A stretch of 64,000 nucleotides of DNA from Candidatus Thiothrix sulfatifontis (GCA_022828425.1 CP094685.1:1674001-1738000); one strand, 5' to 3'; shown: positions 40,059 to 50,043, counted from the first letter of the stretch. A program made the numbers and translations. Notes: generated by a model not told the origin, from the sequence alone.

Positions 40059-41615
40059 ATGGCTGATTACGAAGTTCCAAAATTGACAGGTGAAGGCTAT
40101 TGCGAAGTTCCTGCTGTACGCGAAGGCGTAATGGAGAGCAAGGGGCCTTTCATTGCTAAGCCAGATTTCCAATCAGCATTAAACTTTCCGGCTGATTTTG
40201 ATGCGGCAGGTTCGTTAGTTCCTAATTGGAAAGAACGCGCCCTTGATAAAATGGCTGATTTGAAAAGTCGCTATCGCTCGTTGCAAGTGTTTTTGGATAT
40301 TTGCGTTAAATGCGGTGCATGTACTGATAAATGCCATTATTTTATCGGCACGTCTGATGCGAAAAATATGCCGGTGGCGCGTCAAGATTTGTTGCGTAAG
40401 GTTTACCGTCGTTACTTCACATTTGCGGGCAAATACTTCCCCAAGTTGGTCGGTGCAACTGATTTGACTGAAGAGGTATTGGCTGATTGGTACAATTATT
40501 ACCATCAATGCTCACAGTGTCGTCGCTGTTCTGTATTTTGTCCTTACGGTATTGATACGGCTGAAATTTCAATGGCTGCTCGTGAGATTCTTGATCACGT
40601 TGGCTACGGTCAAAAGTATTGTAACGAAATCATCGGTAAAGTTTTTAAGATCGGTAACAACCTCGGTCTGCCCGGTCCGGCGCTCTTCGACACAGTAGAA
40701 GGTTTGGAAGAAGACGTTGAAATGGATACGGGTATTAAAGTCCGTTTCCCACTCGATGAAGACGGTGCGGAAGTATTGCTGGTAACACCCTCAGCGGACT
40801 TCTTCGCTGAGCCGCATATCGATGGTTTGATTGGTTACGCGAAAGTGTTCCATGAAACCGGCGTGACATGGACGATGAGTACCATCGCTTCAGAAGCTGG
40901 TAACTTTGGCATGTTCATCGGTTCTTACGAGACCATGCGTCGGGTTTCTTTGCGAGTTCGCGAAGCTGCTATCAAGCACAAGGTAAAGCGCATTGTGTTT
41001 GGCGAATGTGGGCACGCATGGCGTGTGGCATACAGTTTCCTGAATACTTTGGCGGGACCATTTGATTTCTTGGATCAACGCTACCCTGTTCCACAACACA
41101 TTTTGGAATTTACTTGGAGCCATATCCAAGCTGGCAACTTGCAAATTGATAAGACAGAGAATGACGACAAAGTATTAACTTTCCACGATTCGTGTAACGT
41201 TGCACGCGGCAGTCGTATGGGTGATTACCCCGGTGGTCAGTTTGACATTCCCCGCAATGTCATTCGTGCGGTGTGTAATAACTTTGTGGACATGCCCGCT
41301 GATACCATTAACGACGCAACTTTCTGTTGTGGTGGTGGTGGCGGTTTGTTGACAGACGACTTGATGGAGATTCGTGTCAAAGGTATCCAGCCGCGTGCGG
41401 AAGCCCTTAAGCACGTGACCACGCATAACGGTGTCACACACATGGCAGCAATTTGCGCTATTTGTAAATCGCAGTTCACCAAGGTATTACCGTACTACGG
41501 TTTTACGATGGATCAAATTGTTAGCGTTCACCAATTGGTGAGCAACGCGCTTGTCCTGCAACGGCAAGTATCTGTGCAGGCACGTCCCGACGATGAAGAC
41601 GGCGACGAAGACTAA
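40059..41615 (+). CDS. dsrK: HdrD-like iron-sulfur subunit DsrK
   Basis: Cytoplasmic catalytic subunit of DsrMKJOP, homologous to heterodisulfide reductase HdrD, thought to act on DsrC. The 518-residue protein has two [4Fe-4S] motifs (CVKCGACTDKC from Cys82 and CSQCRRCSVFC from Cys151) and CCG-type cysteine motifs near the C-terminus (HDSCNVARG and FCCGGGGGLL) that bind a noncubane cluster in HdrB/D. A hairpin separates it from dsrL. Confidence 0.95.
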   Translation: MADYEVPKLTGEGYCEVPAVREGVMESKGPFIAKPDFQSALNFPADFDAAGSLVPNWKERALDKMADLKSRYRSLQVFLDICVKCGACTDKCHYFIGTSDAKNMPVARQDLLRKVYRRYFTFAGKYFPKLVGATDLTEEVLADWYNYYHQCSQCRRCSVFCPYGIDTAEISMAAREILDHVGYGQKYCNEIIGKVFKIGNNLGLPGPALFDTVEGLEEDVEMDTGIKVRFPLDEDGAEVLLVTPSADFFAEPHIDGLIGYAKVFHETGVTWTMSTIASEAGNFGMFIGSYETMRRVSLRVREAAIKHKVKRIVFGECGHAWRVAYSFLNTLAGPFDFLDQRYPVPQHILEFTWSHIQAGNLQIDKTENDDKVLTFHDSCNVARGSRMGDYPGGQFDIPRNVIRAVCNNFVDMPADTINDATFCCGGGGGLLTDDLMEIRVKGIQPRAEALKHVTTHNGVTHMAAICAICKSQFTKVLPYYGFTMDQIVSVHQLVSNALVLQRQVSVQARPDDEDGDED

Positions 41616-41631
41616 TTAAAGCATTTATTTC

Positions 41632-41650
41632 CTCGCGGCATCGCCGCGAG
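41632..41650 (+). promoter_or_regulatory. Intercistronic hairpin between dsrK and dsrL
   Basis: CTCGCGGC and GCCGCGAG form a perfect 8-bp GC-rich stem with the 3-base loop ATC. It is not followed by a T run. Likely an mRNA processing or stability site. Confidence 0.55.
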
Positions 41651-41676
41651 TGGATTGAAATCAACAGGAGATAGGC

Positions 41677-43638
41677 ATGGCAACCGCAGCTCACGATAGC
41701 AAACTTAAAGGTAATGGTCTTACATACCGCCGTTATAAAGACGGTGATAATGAGTGGGGCAGTATGCACGACAGCATTTTTGTCGCCGATACTAGCCACA
41801 AATGCCCTACCTACATTCATAAAACGCCACCTTGCCAAGGTAGCTGTCCATCTGGCGAAGATATTCGTGGTTGGTTGCAAATTGTGCGTGGTATTGAAAA
41901 GCCACCCGTTGGTATGACCATGCAGGAATACGCTTTCCGCCGCTCTACCAACGCTAACCCATTTCCATCAATGATGGGTCGCGTTTGTCCAGCACCTTGT
42001 CAAACGGGTTGTAACCGTAACGATGTTGATGATTTCGTTGGTATTAACGCTGTCGAACAATACATAGGTGACAGTGCAATCGCGGCTGGCTTCAAATTTG
42101 AAGCACCCGCAGAATTGAGTGGTAAGAAAATTGCGATCGTCGGGGGCGGCCCCGCTGGTATGGCGGCTGCTTACCAATTGCGTCGTATGGGTCATGCATC
42201 CACTGTTTTTGAACAGCACCCTGAACTGGGCGGCATGATGCGCTACGGTATTCCGGGCTACCGCGTGCCACGTGACAAATTGAGCGCAGAGATGCAACGT
42301 ATCATCGATATGGGTGAAATCACGATTAAGTGCAACACCACTGTTGGTAAAGACGTCACTGTCGAACAGTTGGAAGGCGATTTTGACGCAATTTTGTGGA
42401 CAGTTGGTTGCTGGAGTGGTCGCGGTTTGTTTGTTGACAAATTTGCCGAAACACCAAACTGCATATCTGCTGTCGACTACCTTGAAGCGTACAACAAAGG
42501 CACGATGAAATACACTGCACCCCGCGTAGTGTGTGTCGGCGGTGGTGATACCTCCATCGATGTTGTTTCTGTTTCTCGTCGTATTGGTACTTTGGCTAAC
42601 TACGCTGAAAACGCTGAAGATGCCGCGACTGGCAAAGTAATTCATGGTGACGTAGGCGCAAAAGCACCTGCTGCTGTTACTTTGACTACTTTGTTTCCTC
42701 TCGATCAAATGACTGCTGCGGAGCATGAAGTACAGGATGCTCTGAAAGAGGGTGTTAACATCCTGACAGAAGTGATGCCAACTGAGATTGTTTTTGGAGC
42801 GGATGGGCGTGCGATCGGCTTGAAAGTGGTTGAGTGCGTTATGAAAGGTAATATGCCGCAAGCGAAAGAGGGCGGCAAAGAAACCATTATTGAAGCAGAT
42901 CTTATTGTTGCGGCTATCGGTCAATTCGGTAAATTGGACGGTATTGAAGGTCTCAATAATGGGCGTAATCAAATCAATGCCGATGCACTGTATCAGGTAC
43001 CGGGCAAACCGGGGCATTTTGCTGCTGGTGATGCAGTACGTCCGCATTTGTTGACCACTGCCATTGGCCAAGCATCAATTGCATCTGAAACGATCAACCA
43101 GTATTTGCGTGCTGAAGAGTTTAAAAAGCGTCCAAAAGTTGATAAACATCACTTTGACTTGATGGAAAAGCTACATGAAGCTGGTTTAGACCCGTTGAGT
43201 TACGAAACCAGTCGTGCGGAAGATATGCGTGGTACAGATGGTGCGCAATATGCCGTTCACAATTACGACGACCGTTCTAAAAATGTAATCGTGCCTTCTA
43301 AAGATTTATTTTTGGGTCATTTCAACAGCGTAGCACGTAATCTGCGCACTGAAGATGTACCAACGGCTGAAGAAGTGTTGGGACATTTTGCGGAACGCAT
43401 GAATCCACTAGCAGAAGCTGATGCGGTTAGTGAAGCTAAACGTTGCATGAGCTGCGGTATGTGTTTCGAGTGCGACAACTGCGTCATTTATTGCCCGCAA
43501 ACTGCCGTCTATCGCGTGCCTAAGAAACAAGCGACACTGGGCCGTTATGTTGCCACCGATTATTCCAAATGTATTGGTTGCCATATTTGCGCAGACGTCT
43601 GCCCAACTGGGTATATTGAAATGGGTTTGGGTGAATAA
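41677..43638 (+). CDS. dsrL: NAD(P)H:acceptor oxidoreductase DsrL
   Basis: A 653-residue iron-sulfur flavoprotein of the GltD type that couples DsrAB to NAD(P) and is essential for sulfur oxidation in Allochromatium. N-terminal cysteine motif PPCQGSCPSGEDIRGW, FAD-binding GGGPAG near residue 156, a second dinucleotide site VGGGDTSID, and C-terminal ferredoxin motifs (CMSCGMCFECDNC and CIGCHICADVCP). An ACAGGAG site lies before ATG. Its presence marks the pathway as oxidative, since most strict sulfite reducers lack this form. Confidence 0.96.
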   Translation: MATAAHDSKLKGNGLTYRRYKDGDNEWGSMHDSIFVADTSHKCPTYIHKTPPCQGSCPSGEDIRGWLQIVRGIEKPPVGMTMQEYAFRRSTNANPFPSMMGRVCPAPCQTGCNRNDVDDFVGINAVEQYIGDSAIAAGFKFEAPAELSGKKIAIVGGGPAGMAAAYQLRRMGHASTVFEQHPELGGMMRYGIPGYRVPRDKLSAEMQRIIDMGEITIKCNTTVGKDVTVEQLEGDFDAILWTVGCWSGRGLFVDKFAETPNCISAVDYLEAYNKGTMKYTAPRVVCVGGGDTSIDVVSVSRRIGTLANYAENAEDAATGKVIHGDVGAKAPAAVTLTTLFPLDQMTAAEHEVQDALKEGVNILTEVMPTEIVFGADGRAIGLKVVECVMKGNMPQAKEGGKETIIEADLIVAAIGQFGKLDGIEGLNNGRNQINADALYQVPGKPGHFAAGDAVRPHLLTTAIGQASIASETINQYLRAEEFKKRPKVDKHHFDLMEKLHEAGLDPLSYETSRAEDMRGTDGAQYAVHNYDDRSKNVIVPSKDLFLGHFNSVARNLRTEDVPTAEEVLGHFAERMNPLAEADAVSEAKRCMSCGMCFECDNCVIYCPQTAVYRVPKKQATLGRYVATDYSKCIGCHICADVCPTGYIEMGLGE

Positions 43639-43677
43639 TCACCTTTTCCATGAGTGCATGGCTCGACAGGAATTAGC

Positions 43678-44199
43678 ATGACTAGCAAGTTATCAAGCGT
43701 ATTTCTGGCAGCAACGTTGGCTTTTGCTACGCTGTTGGCAGGTTGTGGTAAAGCGCCTATGGAGGCTGACCTCAACCTTGCCACGGCGAAGGCGAAGTCC
43801 GAGCAGTGTGTTGAACCAGAAAATGTTATCCGTACCAAACATATGGATCTGCTCATGCACAAGCGTGATGCGACCGTGATTGAAGGTATTCGTACTACAC
43901 AGCATAGTCTGAAAGAATGCATTAATTGCCACGTTTCCACGACTAAGCAAGACGGTACTCCTCTGCATTATGGTGACAAGGAACATTTTTGTACCACATG
44001 CCATGTGGCTGTTGGCCAGAAAATTGATTGCTTCCAATGTCATGCTGATCGCCCGCAAATTGATCAAGATCCGAATTATCAGCATACTGTTGGTAGTGCT
44101 GCCGGTCATCATTTCACTCAAGGTGTGACGGCAGCAGCGGCGCCAACGGTGGCTGAGATTAAAATGGTGGCACAACCGCAACAAGGAGCTGCTAAATGA
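43678..44199 (+). CDS. dsrJ: Triheme cytochrome c DsrJ
   Basis: Periplasmic electron carrier of DsrMKJOP. The 173-residue protein has three haem motifs, CINCH, CTTCH and CFQCH. An additional Cys44 (SEQCVEPEN) matches the distal Cys ligand reported near residue 46 in Allochromatium DsrJ, giving a His/Cys haem. The signal sequence ends LLAGC, a lipobox-like site, so this DsrJ may be lipid-anchored. AGGAA precedes ATG 43678. Its stop overlaps dsrO by 4 bases. Confidence 0.94.
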   Translation: MTSKLSSVFLAATLAFATLLAGCGKAPMEADLNLATAKAKSEQCVEPENVIRTKHMDLLMHKRDATVIEGIRTTQHSLKECINCHVSTTKQDGTPLHYGDKEHFCTTCHVAVGQKIDCFQCHADRPQIDQDPNYQHTVGSAAGHHFTQGVTAAAAPTVAEIKMVAQPQQGAAK

Positions 44200-44948
44200 A
44201 CCAGAACCGTGTGTATGAATACCGGCGCAATTTCATAATGAGTTTGGGCGGTGTTGCAGCCGTTGGTGTGATTGGCTCTGGTTTTGTGCTACAAACTGCG
44301 AGCGCTGCTGGTGAAATTGCTGCGAAACCCGCTGATCAGCCTGTCACCAACGCTAAACGTTGGGGCATGTTGATTGATGTAACCAAACTTACCGATGGCG
44401 GCGCAGCGATGGTGGCCGCATGTAAACAAGAACACGGCTGGGGCGACGAAATGCATTCTGCCGACGCGCAGAAAGCGCATTGGTCTCGGGTCGTGAAAGT
44501 CACGGACAAATTGACTCAGAACAGTTTTAGTTTGCCAGTGATGTGTCAGCACTGTGAAAAACCGCCATGCGTTGATGTTTGCCCGACAGGTGCATCCATG
44601 AAGCGTGCGGATGGAATTGTACAAGTTAATAAGCACATTTGCATTGGTTGCCGTTATTGCATGATGGCTTGTCCTTACAAGGCGCGTAGCTTTGTGCACG
44701 AGCCGTTACAGGATCAAAAACCGCATTCTCCACGCGGCATGGGCACCGTAGAGTCTTGTAATATGTGTGTTCACCGCATTGACGAAGGCAGATTGCCAGC
44801 GTGTGTGGAAGCGGCTCCCGATGCCGTTATCTTTGGTGATCTGAATGACCCTAACAGTGCAGTCAGTCAAGCGATGAAAACGGTTGGTGGTAAGCAGATT
44901 CGTGCTGATCTCGGTTTGAATACTGGCGTGCGTTATCACGGCATTTAA
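44196..44948 (+). CDS. dsrO: Periplasmic ferredoxin subunit DsrO
   Basis: A 250-residue iron-sulfur protein with a Tat signal peptide (RRNFIMSLGG, Arg10-Arg11). Several [4Fe-4S] motifs are visible: CQHCEKPPCVDVCPTG, CIGCRYCMMACPYKA and CNMCVHRIDEG. It relays electrons between DsrJ and the membrane subunit DsrP. Translation is coupled to dsrJ by an ATGA overlap. Confidence 0.95.
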   Translation: MNQNRVYEYRRNFIMSLGGVAAVGVIGSGFVLQTASAAGEIAAKPADQPVTNAKRWGMLIDVTKLTDGGAAMVAACKQEHGWGDEMHSADAQKAHWSRVVKVTDKLTQNSFSLPVMCQHCEKPPCVDVCPTGASMKRADGIVQVNKHICIGCRYCMMACPYKARSFVHEPLQDQKPHSPRGMGTVESCNMCVHRIDEGRLPACVEAAPDAVIFGDLNDPNSAVSQAMKTVGGKQIRADLGLNTGVRYHGI

Positions 44949-44968
44949 CGGAAAGGATGTAAACAGCA

Positions 44969-46174
44969 ATGGCTAGTCAAGCAATTATTTTCCGCGAAAC
45001 CAGAGAAAGCAAAGGCTTTTATTTTCTGTTGGTGATTTTAGGTGCATTCCTTGCGCTCGGTGCATTGGCGTTTTTCCATGCCGAACATCACGGGCATTAC
45101 GTCACCGGCATGACCAATCAAGTCGTTTGGGGCTTGCCACACGTTTTCGCCATTGGCTTAATTGTTGCGGCTTCTGGCGCTTTGAACGTCGGTTCGATTG
45201 GTACGGTATTTGGTAAGAAAATTTATCAACCAATGGGGCGGTTGTCGGCTTTGTTAGCGATTTCACTGTTGATCGGTGGTTTGATTGTACTGGTGTTAGA
45301 TTTGGGGCATCCTGATCGCCTTATTATCGCTATGACGACCTACAATTTTAAGTCAATCTTTGCTTGGAATATTATTCTTTACAATGGTTTTTTGGCATTG
45401 TCCGCAGTGTACATTTGGACAATGATGGATCGCAAAGCTAAACCATTTTATAAGTTGGCAGGGGTTGCAGCTTTCACTTGGCGCTTGATTTTAACCACAG
45501 GTACTGGTTCAATCTTTGGCTTCTTGGTTGCACGTGACTTCTACAATTCAGCGATTATGGCGCCATTATTCATTGTGATGTCATTTGCGATGGGATTAGC
45601 GGTATTTATCTTGGTATTGCACTTTGCTTACAGTTGGACAGGTCGTCCGCTGGGTGATGCTGTAATGAATCGATTGCGTTATTTGTTGGCAGTGTTTATT
45701 GGTGGTGTATTGTTGCTAGAAGGCGCCCGCCATTTCACGGGTTTGTACATTGCGCAAAAAGCCGGTGTGGAAAACTTCATACTGTTTGAGGGTGGAATCT
45801 ACACTCAGTTATTTTGGGTAGGACAAATCATGTTGGGTAGTTTATTGCCTTTATCATTGATTTTCTGCCGTAAATTGGGAAGTAATCGTATTGCACTGTT
45901 GTTTGCCGCGTTTTTTACTGTTTTGGGCGGTTTCGCGCAGTTGTATGTGATTTTAGTGGGTGGGCAAGCGTATCCACTGATGTTATTTCCGGGCGCTGAC
46001 GTTTCCAGTGACTATTTCGATGGCGTTGTTAATGCGTATGTTCCAAGCGTCTGGGAACTAATGCTTGGTTTGGGTGGCGTAGCACTGGCATTGGTTATGG
46101 TGACTGTCGGCGTGAAAGTATTGCGTTTCTTACCCGATTCGTTATCTGATGCAGTAGTTGAGCCACACAATTAA
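44969..46174 (+). CDS. dsrP: NrfD-like membrane subunit DsrP
   Basis: A 401-residue integral membrane protein of the NrfD/PsrC family with about ten transmembrane helices; it interacts with quinones and with DsrO. GGAAAGGA lies before ATG. It is the last gene of the operon here: a strong terminator follows and no dsrN, dsrR or dsrS is present, unlike the longer operon in Allochromatium. Confidence 0.94.
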   Translation: MASQAIIFRETRESKGFYFLLVILGAFLALGALAFFHAEHHGHYVTGMTNQVVWGLPHVFAIGLIVAASGALNVGSIGTVFGKKIYQPMGRLSALLAISLLIGGLIVLVLDLGHPDRLIIAMTTYNFKSIFAWNIILYNGFLALSAVYIWTMMDRKAKPFYKLAGVAAFTWRLILTTGTGSIFGFLVARDFYNSAIMAPLFIVMSFAMGLAVFILVLHFAYSWTGRPLGDAVMNRLRYLLAVFIGGVLLLEGARHFTGLYIAQKAGVENFILFEGGIYTQLFWVGQIMLGSLLPLSLIFCRKLGSNRIALLFAAFFTVLGGFAQLYVILVGGQAYPLMLFPGADVSSDYFDGVVNAYVPSVWELMLGLGGVALALVMVTVGVKVLRFLPDSLSDAVVEPHN

Positions 46175-46199
46175 CAGTGATCACTCATTTGTATTATAG

Positions 46200-46224
46200 A
46201 AAAACCGGCTTCGCGCCGGTTTTT
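46200..46224 (+). terminator. Terminator of the dsr operon
   Basis: AAAAACCGGC and GCCGGTTTTT form a 10-bp perfect stem around TTCGC and continue in T residues. The A/T symmetry would let it also serve transcripts from the right. Confidence 0.88.
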
Positions 46225-46352
46225 CTATGTTTGTTGCTTTACCTGACGCTAACGACCTGTTCGCCTTCGTTAGAGCTACAGGTTTGGTTGAAATTGCCAG
46301 CTAACCCGTTATTAATTCAAGCGCCCATGAATACCTTGGCAGACCTACAGTT

Positions 46353-47045
46353 TCAGGGTTTCCAGTAACTCAATAATGATTGGGTTTGTGCTAACAAATA
46401 TTGCTTACGCCAGTGATCTTCTGCGGTTGCTTTGAGTAAAGTTTCCAATTGGTGTAAACAAGCACTTTGACGTTTCTGATCGTGCTTAGACCAATCTTTC
46501 AGTAGGGCGAGTAAATGACTGTCCAAGTCTAAATCGAGATACAGCGGTTTGGCGTGTTCAAGCAGAATGCGCTCGAAGAGTGCTTGTTGGCGTTCATTCG
46601 GCAACACGCTATAACATTCCCACAAAATGGTGCATGACGTTTGCATGAGGCGATAAAGGTATTCGTCGGGGTCTTCCATTTTGCTTGCTAATGCAGGCAA
46701 GTAACTAATCACGGCTAAACACAAATCCAAGGTTTCACGTGTCGGGGTGGTAGCTTTGCTTGCAACATTGAGTAAATTTTGCATAGCGACTGTTAGGTGG
46801 GCAGCGCCAGTCGCGTGAATATAGCCGTCAACATTTGCGTGACGTTGGGTCATATCCGTCAGCATTTGCTGATATTTGAGTTCGCTTGAGGCGTTGCTGC
46901 TTAACAAGTCTGCAAAGCAGATGAGTAGCGTGTCACGAAAATCAGCATCTTGTGTGGCTTTCTCCCGAACAAATGCTTGCAGCTCTTCATGAGAAAGCTG
47001 TTGAATAATGCAGTCAATTTGCCCAGCTCGTGTGGTCGGTTTCAC
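46353..47045 (-). CDS. Uncharacterised 230-residue helical protein
   Basis: Not recognised. A soluble, all-helical protein, rich in Leu and Gln (MKPTTRAGQIDCIIQQLSH start; C-terminal LLAQTQSLLSYWKP) without signal peptide. It starts with GTG directly at the yhbY stop (TAAGTG), with AGGTG about 6 bases before, so it is coupled to yhbY. The 180-base gap on its 3' side toward dsrP has only the dsr terminator. Confidence 0.62.
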   Translation of the reverse strand: MKPTTRAGQIDCIIQQLSHEELQAFVREKATQDADFRDTLLICFADLLSSNASSELKYQQMLTDMTQRHANVDGYIHATGAAHLTVAMQNLLNVASKATTPTRETLDLCLAVISYLPALASKMEDPDEYLYRLMQTSCTILWECYSVLPNERQQALFERILLEHAKPLYLDLDLDSHLLALLKDWSKHDQKRQSACLHQLETLLKATAEDHWRKQYLLAQTQSLLSYWKP

Positions 47046-47354
47046 TTAGGGCACCTGTTCTTTCAGAATGTCAGGGCGTTCAGGGTTGTGACGGTACAGT
47101 ACGGCGACATTTCCTATCCGTTGAATCAGTTGAGACTGGCTATATTGGGCGATTTGTTCGATCATTTCATCGCGTAGATCACGATCCCCGACGCTCAATT
47201 TAATTTTAATGAGTTGATGGTAATCAAGTGCTCCCGTGATTTCCTCTAAGACGGTGGGTTTTAGTCCATGCTGACCAATTAAGACAACAGGATTAAGGGC
47301 GTGAGCGCGACTTCGCAGGTGCTTTTTTTGAGTTTCTGTCAATGTTCCGATCAT
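47046..47354 (-). CDS. yhbY: YhbY/CRS1-type RNA-binding ribosome-assembly protein
   Basis: A 102-residue CRM-domain protein (family norm 97) that binds pre-50S particles. Conserved GxxG-type loop and contacts: LNPVVLIGQHGLKPTVLEEI and the HQLIKIKL segment. ATG 47354 gives MIGTLTETQKKHLR, which fits family starts; the open frame continues upstream but would run into the rlmE gene. It is divergent from rlmE, the usual arrangement in gammaproteobacteria. Confidence 0.9.
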   Translation of the reverse strand: MIGTLTETQKKHLRSRAHALNPVVLIGQHGLKPTVLEEITGALDYHQLIKIKLSVGDRDLRDEMIEQIAQYSQSQLIQRIGNVAVLYRHNPERPDILKEQVP

Positions 47355-47406
47355 TTCCGTGATACGCTTCTGTAAATTGATGAAGTGTAATGAGTGATAA
47401 CACGGC

Positions 47407-48027
47407 ATGGCAAGAAGCAAAAGCAGTCAACGGTGGTTGGGTGAACATTTTAGTGACGAATACGTTAAAAAAGCCCAACATGAAGGGTATCGTTCACGAG
47501 CGGTATACAAGTTGCAAGAAATTCAAGAGAAAGACCGCATTTTACAGCCCGGCATGAAAGTGGTGGATTTGGGTGCAGCACCGGGGGGATGGAGTCAGTA
47601 CGCGACCAAGTTTGTTGGGCAAAAAGGTCGGATTGTCGCCAGTGATATTTTGCCGATTGATCCGCTGCCCTTTGTGGAGTTTGTAGTGGGCGATTTTCGT
47701 GAAGAGTCTGTACTGATGGAGATACTGAATTTACTCGGTGGCGATAAAGCTGACCTTGTTATTTCAGATATGGCCCCCAACATAAGTGGTGTCGATGCGG
47801 TCGACCAGCCACGCTCCATTCATCTGTGTGAACTTGCATTGGACATGGCGCGACAGGTATTAAAGCCAAGTGGGACTTTTGTGGTGAAACTGTTTCAAGG
47901 TGATGGCTCAGAAGATTTCTTGCGTGAGGTGCGCAGTAGCTTTAAAACAGTAAAAGTAAGGAAACCGGCTGCATCAAGACCACGCAGTCGGGAGGTTTAT
48001 ATATTAGCGCAAGGTTTTGTGTTGTAA
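47407..48027 (+). CDS. rlmE: 23S rRNA 2'-O-ribose U2552 methyltransferase
   Basis: RlmE (FtsJ/RrmJ) methylates U2552 in the A loop of 23S rRNA late in 50S assembly. The 206-residue protein has the SAM motif [22 protein letters not shown], and the K-D-K-E catalytic set ([30 protein letters not shown]). rlmE-ftsH adjacency is conserved in proteobacteria. Confidence 0.96.
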   Translation: MARSKSSQRWLGEHFSDEYVKKAQHEGYRSRAVYKLQEIQEKDRILQPGMKVVDLGAAPGGWSQYATKFVGQKGRIVASDILPIDPLPFVEFVVGDFREESVLMEILNLLGGDKADLVISDMAPNISGVDAVDQPRSIHLCELALDMARQVLKPSGTFVVKLFQGDGSEDFLREVRSSFKTVKVRKPAASRPRSREVYILAQGFVL

Positions 48028-48083
48028 TATTACGGTAATGAGTGTTACGCGTGGATAACACCAGTTGATAGTGGAGAAGTCAC

Positions 48084-50015
48084 TTGAACGATTTAACCAA
48101 AAATTTGTTGATCTGGGCTGTTATTGCTTTCGTCTTGATTGCAGTATTCAGTAAATTCAGTGTGCCAGCTCAACCCGCTGCTGCCGTACCGTACTCGGAT
48201 TTCTTAACGAATGTTCGCAGCGGTGGGGTCAAAGAGGTTGAGATTAGAGGCCAGAAAATCATCGGAATGGACAGTAACAATGCCCGTTTTGTGACGTATA
48301 GCCCGCCAAATGATGCCAAATTGGTGGATGATTTGGTTGCAAATAAAGTTAAGTTCCAAGCATCACCGCCAGAAGAGCGTTCGGTGTTGTGGGATATTAT
48401 TATTAGCTGGGTACCGTTCTTACTCATCATTGGTCTGTGGGTTTACATCATGCGCCAAATGCAAGGCGGTGGCGGTGGTCGTGGGGCAATGTCCTTCGGC
48501 AAGAGTCGCGCCCGCATGATGACCGAGGATCAAGTTAAAATTAATTTTAACGATGTGGCTGGTTGCGAAGAAGCTAAAGACGAAGTGGCGGAACTGGTTG
48601 AATTTTTGCGTGATCCGGGTAAATTCCAGAAGCTTGGTGGCAAAATTCCGCGCGGCGTATTGATGGTAGGCTCACCAGGTACTGGTAAGACACTATTAGC
48701 GAAGGCGATTGCAGGCGAGGCTAAAGTGCCGTTTTTCAGCATTTCCGGTTCTGATTTCGTGGAAATGTTTGTGGGTGTGGGTGCATCCCGTGTACGTGAC
48801 ATGTTTGAGCAAGCCAAGAAACACGCGCCGTGTATTATTTTCATCGATGAAATTGATGCGGTAGGCCGTCAGCGTGGCGCAGGTTTGGGCGGCGGTCACG
48901 ACGAACGTGAGCAAACGCTTAACCAGTTGTTGGTTGAGATGGACGGTTTTGAAGGCAGCGAAGGCATTATTGTGATTGCTGCGACTAACCGTCCTGATGT
49001 TTTGGATGCGGCTTTATTGCGTCCGGGACGTTTTGACCGTCAAGTTGTTGTGCCGTTGCCGGATGTAAGAGGGCGCGAGCAAATCCTCAAGGTTCACATG
49101 CGCAAAGTTCCATTGGGCGATGACGTTAGACCATCCCTGATTGCGCGTGGTACGCCGGGGTTTTCTGGTGCGGATTTGGCGAACTTGGTGAACGAAGCTG
49201 CGTTGTTTGCGGCACGTTCTAACAAGCGCACGGTTGATATGCACGAATTTGAGAAAGCCAAAGATAAGATTATGATGGGCGCTGAACGCAAATCAATGGT
49301 CATGAAGGAAGAGGAAAAGCTGGCAACGGCTTATCACGAAGCCGGTCATGCCATCGTTGGTTTAAGTGTTCCTGAGCACGATCCTGTTTATAAGGTCAGT
49401 ATTATTCCGCGTGGTCGCGCACTGGGTGTGACTATGTATTTGCCAGAAGAAGACCGTTACAGCGCCAGCAAGCAGCGTTTGGAAAGTCAAATTTCTAGCT
49501 TGTACGGCGGCCGCATTGCTGAAGAATTGATCTATGGTGTGGAGGGCGTCACCACTGGTGCGTCTAACGACATTGAACGCGCAACCAGTATTGCACGCAA
49601 CATGGTAACTAAATGGGGTTTATCTAACCGCATGGGGCCATTGGCTTATTCAGAGGATGAAGGCGAAGTGTTTTTAGGGCGTTCAGTTACGCAACACAAG
49701 CATGTCTCCGATGAAACAGCTCATGCGATTGATGGTGAGATACGTGAAGTAATTGATCGCAATTACACCCGCGCTAAACAAATTCTCACCGACAAGATGA
49801 GCGTGCTGCACGCCATGGCGCAAGCTTTGATGAAGTATGAAACCATTGACCGTGGACAAGTGGATGCGCTGATGCGTGGCGAACAGCCACCACCACCTGC
49901 TGACTGGACAGACGACGATTCTTCAGGTGGTAAAGGCACTCCAATTAAATCACGCCCGGTTGAAGGCAATAAAACGGATGGTAGTGTGATTGGCGGAGCC
50001 GCTAGTTCGCATTAA
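48084..50015 (+). CDS. ftsH: ATP-dependent zinc metalloprotease FtsH
   Basis: Membrane-anchored AAA protease that degrades misfolded membrane proteins and regulators. The 643-residue protein starts at TTG 48084, with GGAG 7 bases upstream and the family start [19 protein letters not shown]. Two transmembrane segments (about 5-24 and 101-121) flank a periplasmic domain. Walker A GSPGTGKT lies near residue 196, Walker [12 protein letters not shown] follows, and the zinc motif HEAGH is at 418-422. The TTG start may keep expression modest. Confidence 0.97.
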   Translation: MNDLTKNLLIWAVIAFVLIAVFSKFSVPAQPAAAVPYSDFLTNVRSGGVKEVEIRGQKIIGMDSNNARFVTYSPPNDAKLVDDLVANKVKFQASPPEERSVLWDIIISWVPFLLIIGLWVYIMRQMQGGGGGRGAMSFGKSRARMMTEDQVKINFNDVAGCEEAKDEVAELVEFLRDPGKFQKLGGKIPRGVLMVGSPGTGKTLLAKAIAGEAKVPFFSISGSDFVEMFVGVGASRVRDMFEQAKKHAPCIIFIDEIDAVGRQRGAGLGGGHDEREQTLNQLLVEMDGFEGSEGIIVIAATNRPDVLDAALLRPGRFDRQVVVPLPDVRGREQILKVHMRKVPLGDDVRPSLIARGTPGFSGADLANLVNEAALFAARSNKRTVDMHEFEKAKDKIMMGAERKSMVMKEEEKLATAYHEAGHAIVGLSVPEHDPVYKVSIIPRGRALGVTMYLPEEDRYSASKQRLESQISSLYGGRIAEELIYGVEGVTTGASNDIERATSIARNMVTKWGLSNRMGPLAYSEDEGEVFLGRSVTQHKHVSDETAHAIDGEIREVIDRNYTRAKQILTDKMSVLHAMAQALMKYETIDRGQVDALMRGEQPPPPADWTDDDSSGGKGTPIKSRPVEGNKTDGSVIGGAASSH

Positions 50016-50043
50016 GAATTTTCGGTAAAACTGTTATTAAGCC

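Noticed and set aside
41968-43071. 367-codon minus-strand frame antisense to dsrL
   Set aside because: Same reasoning; the forward strand carries an intact DsrL with all cofactor motifs.
46177-46368. 63-codon plus-strand frame after dsrP
   Set aside because: It runs through the dsr terminator and has no ribosome site or recognisable composition.
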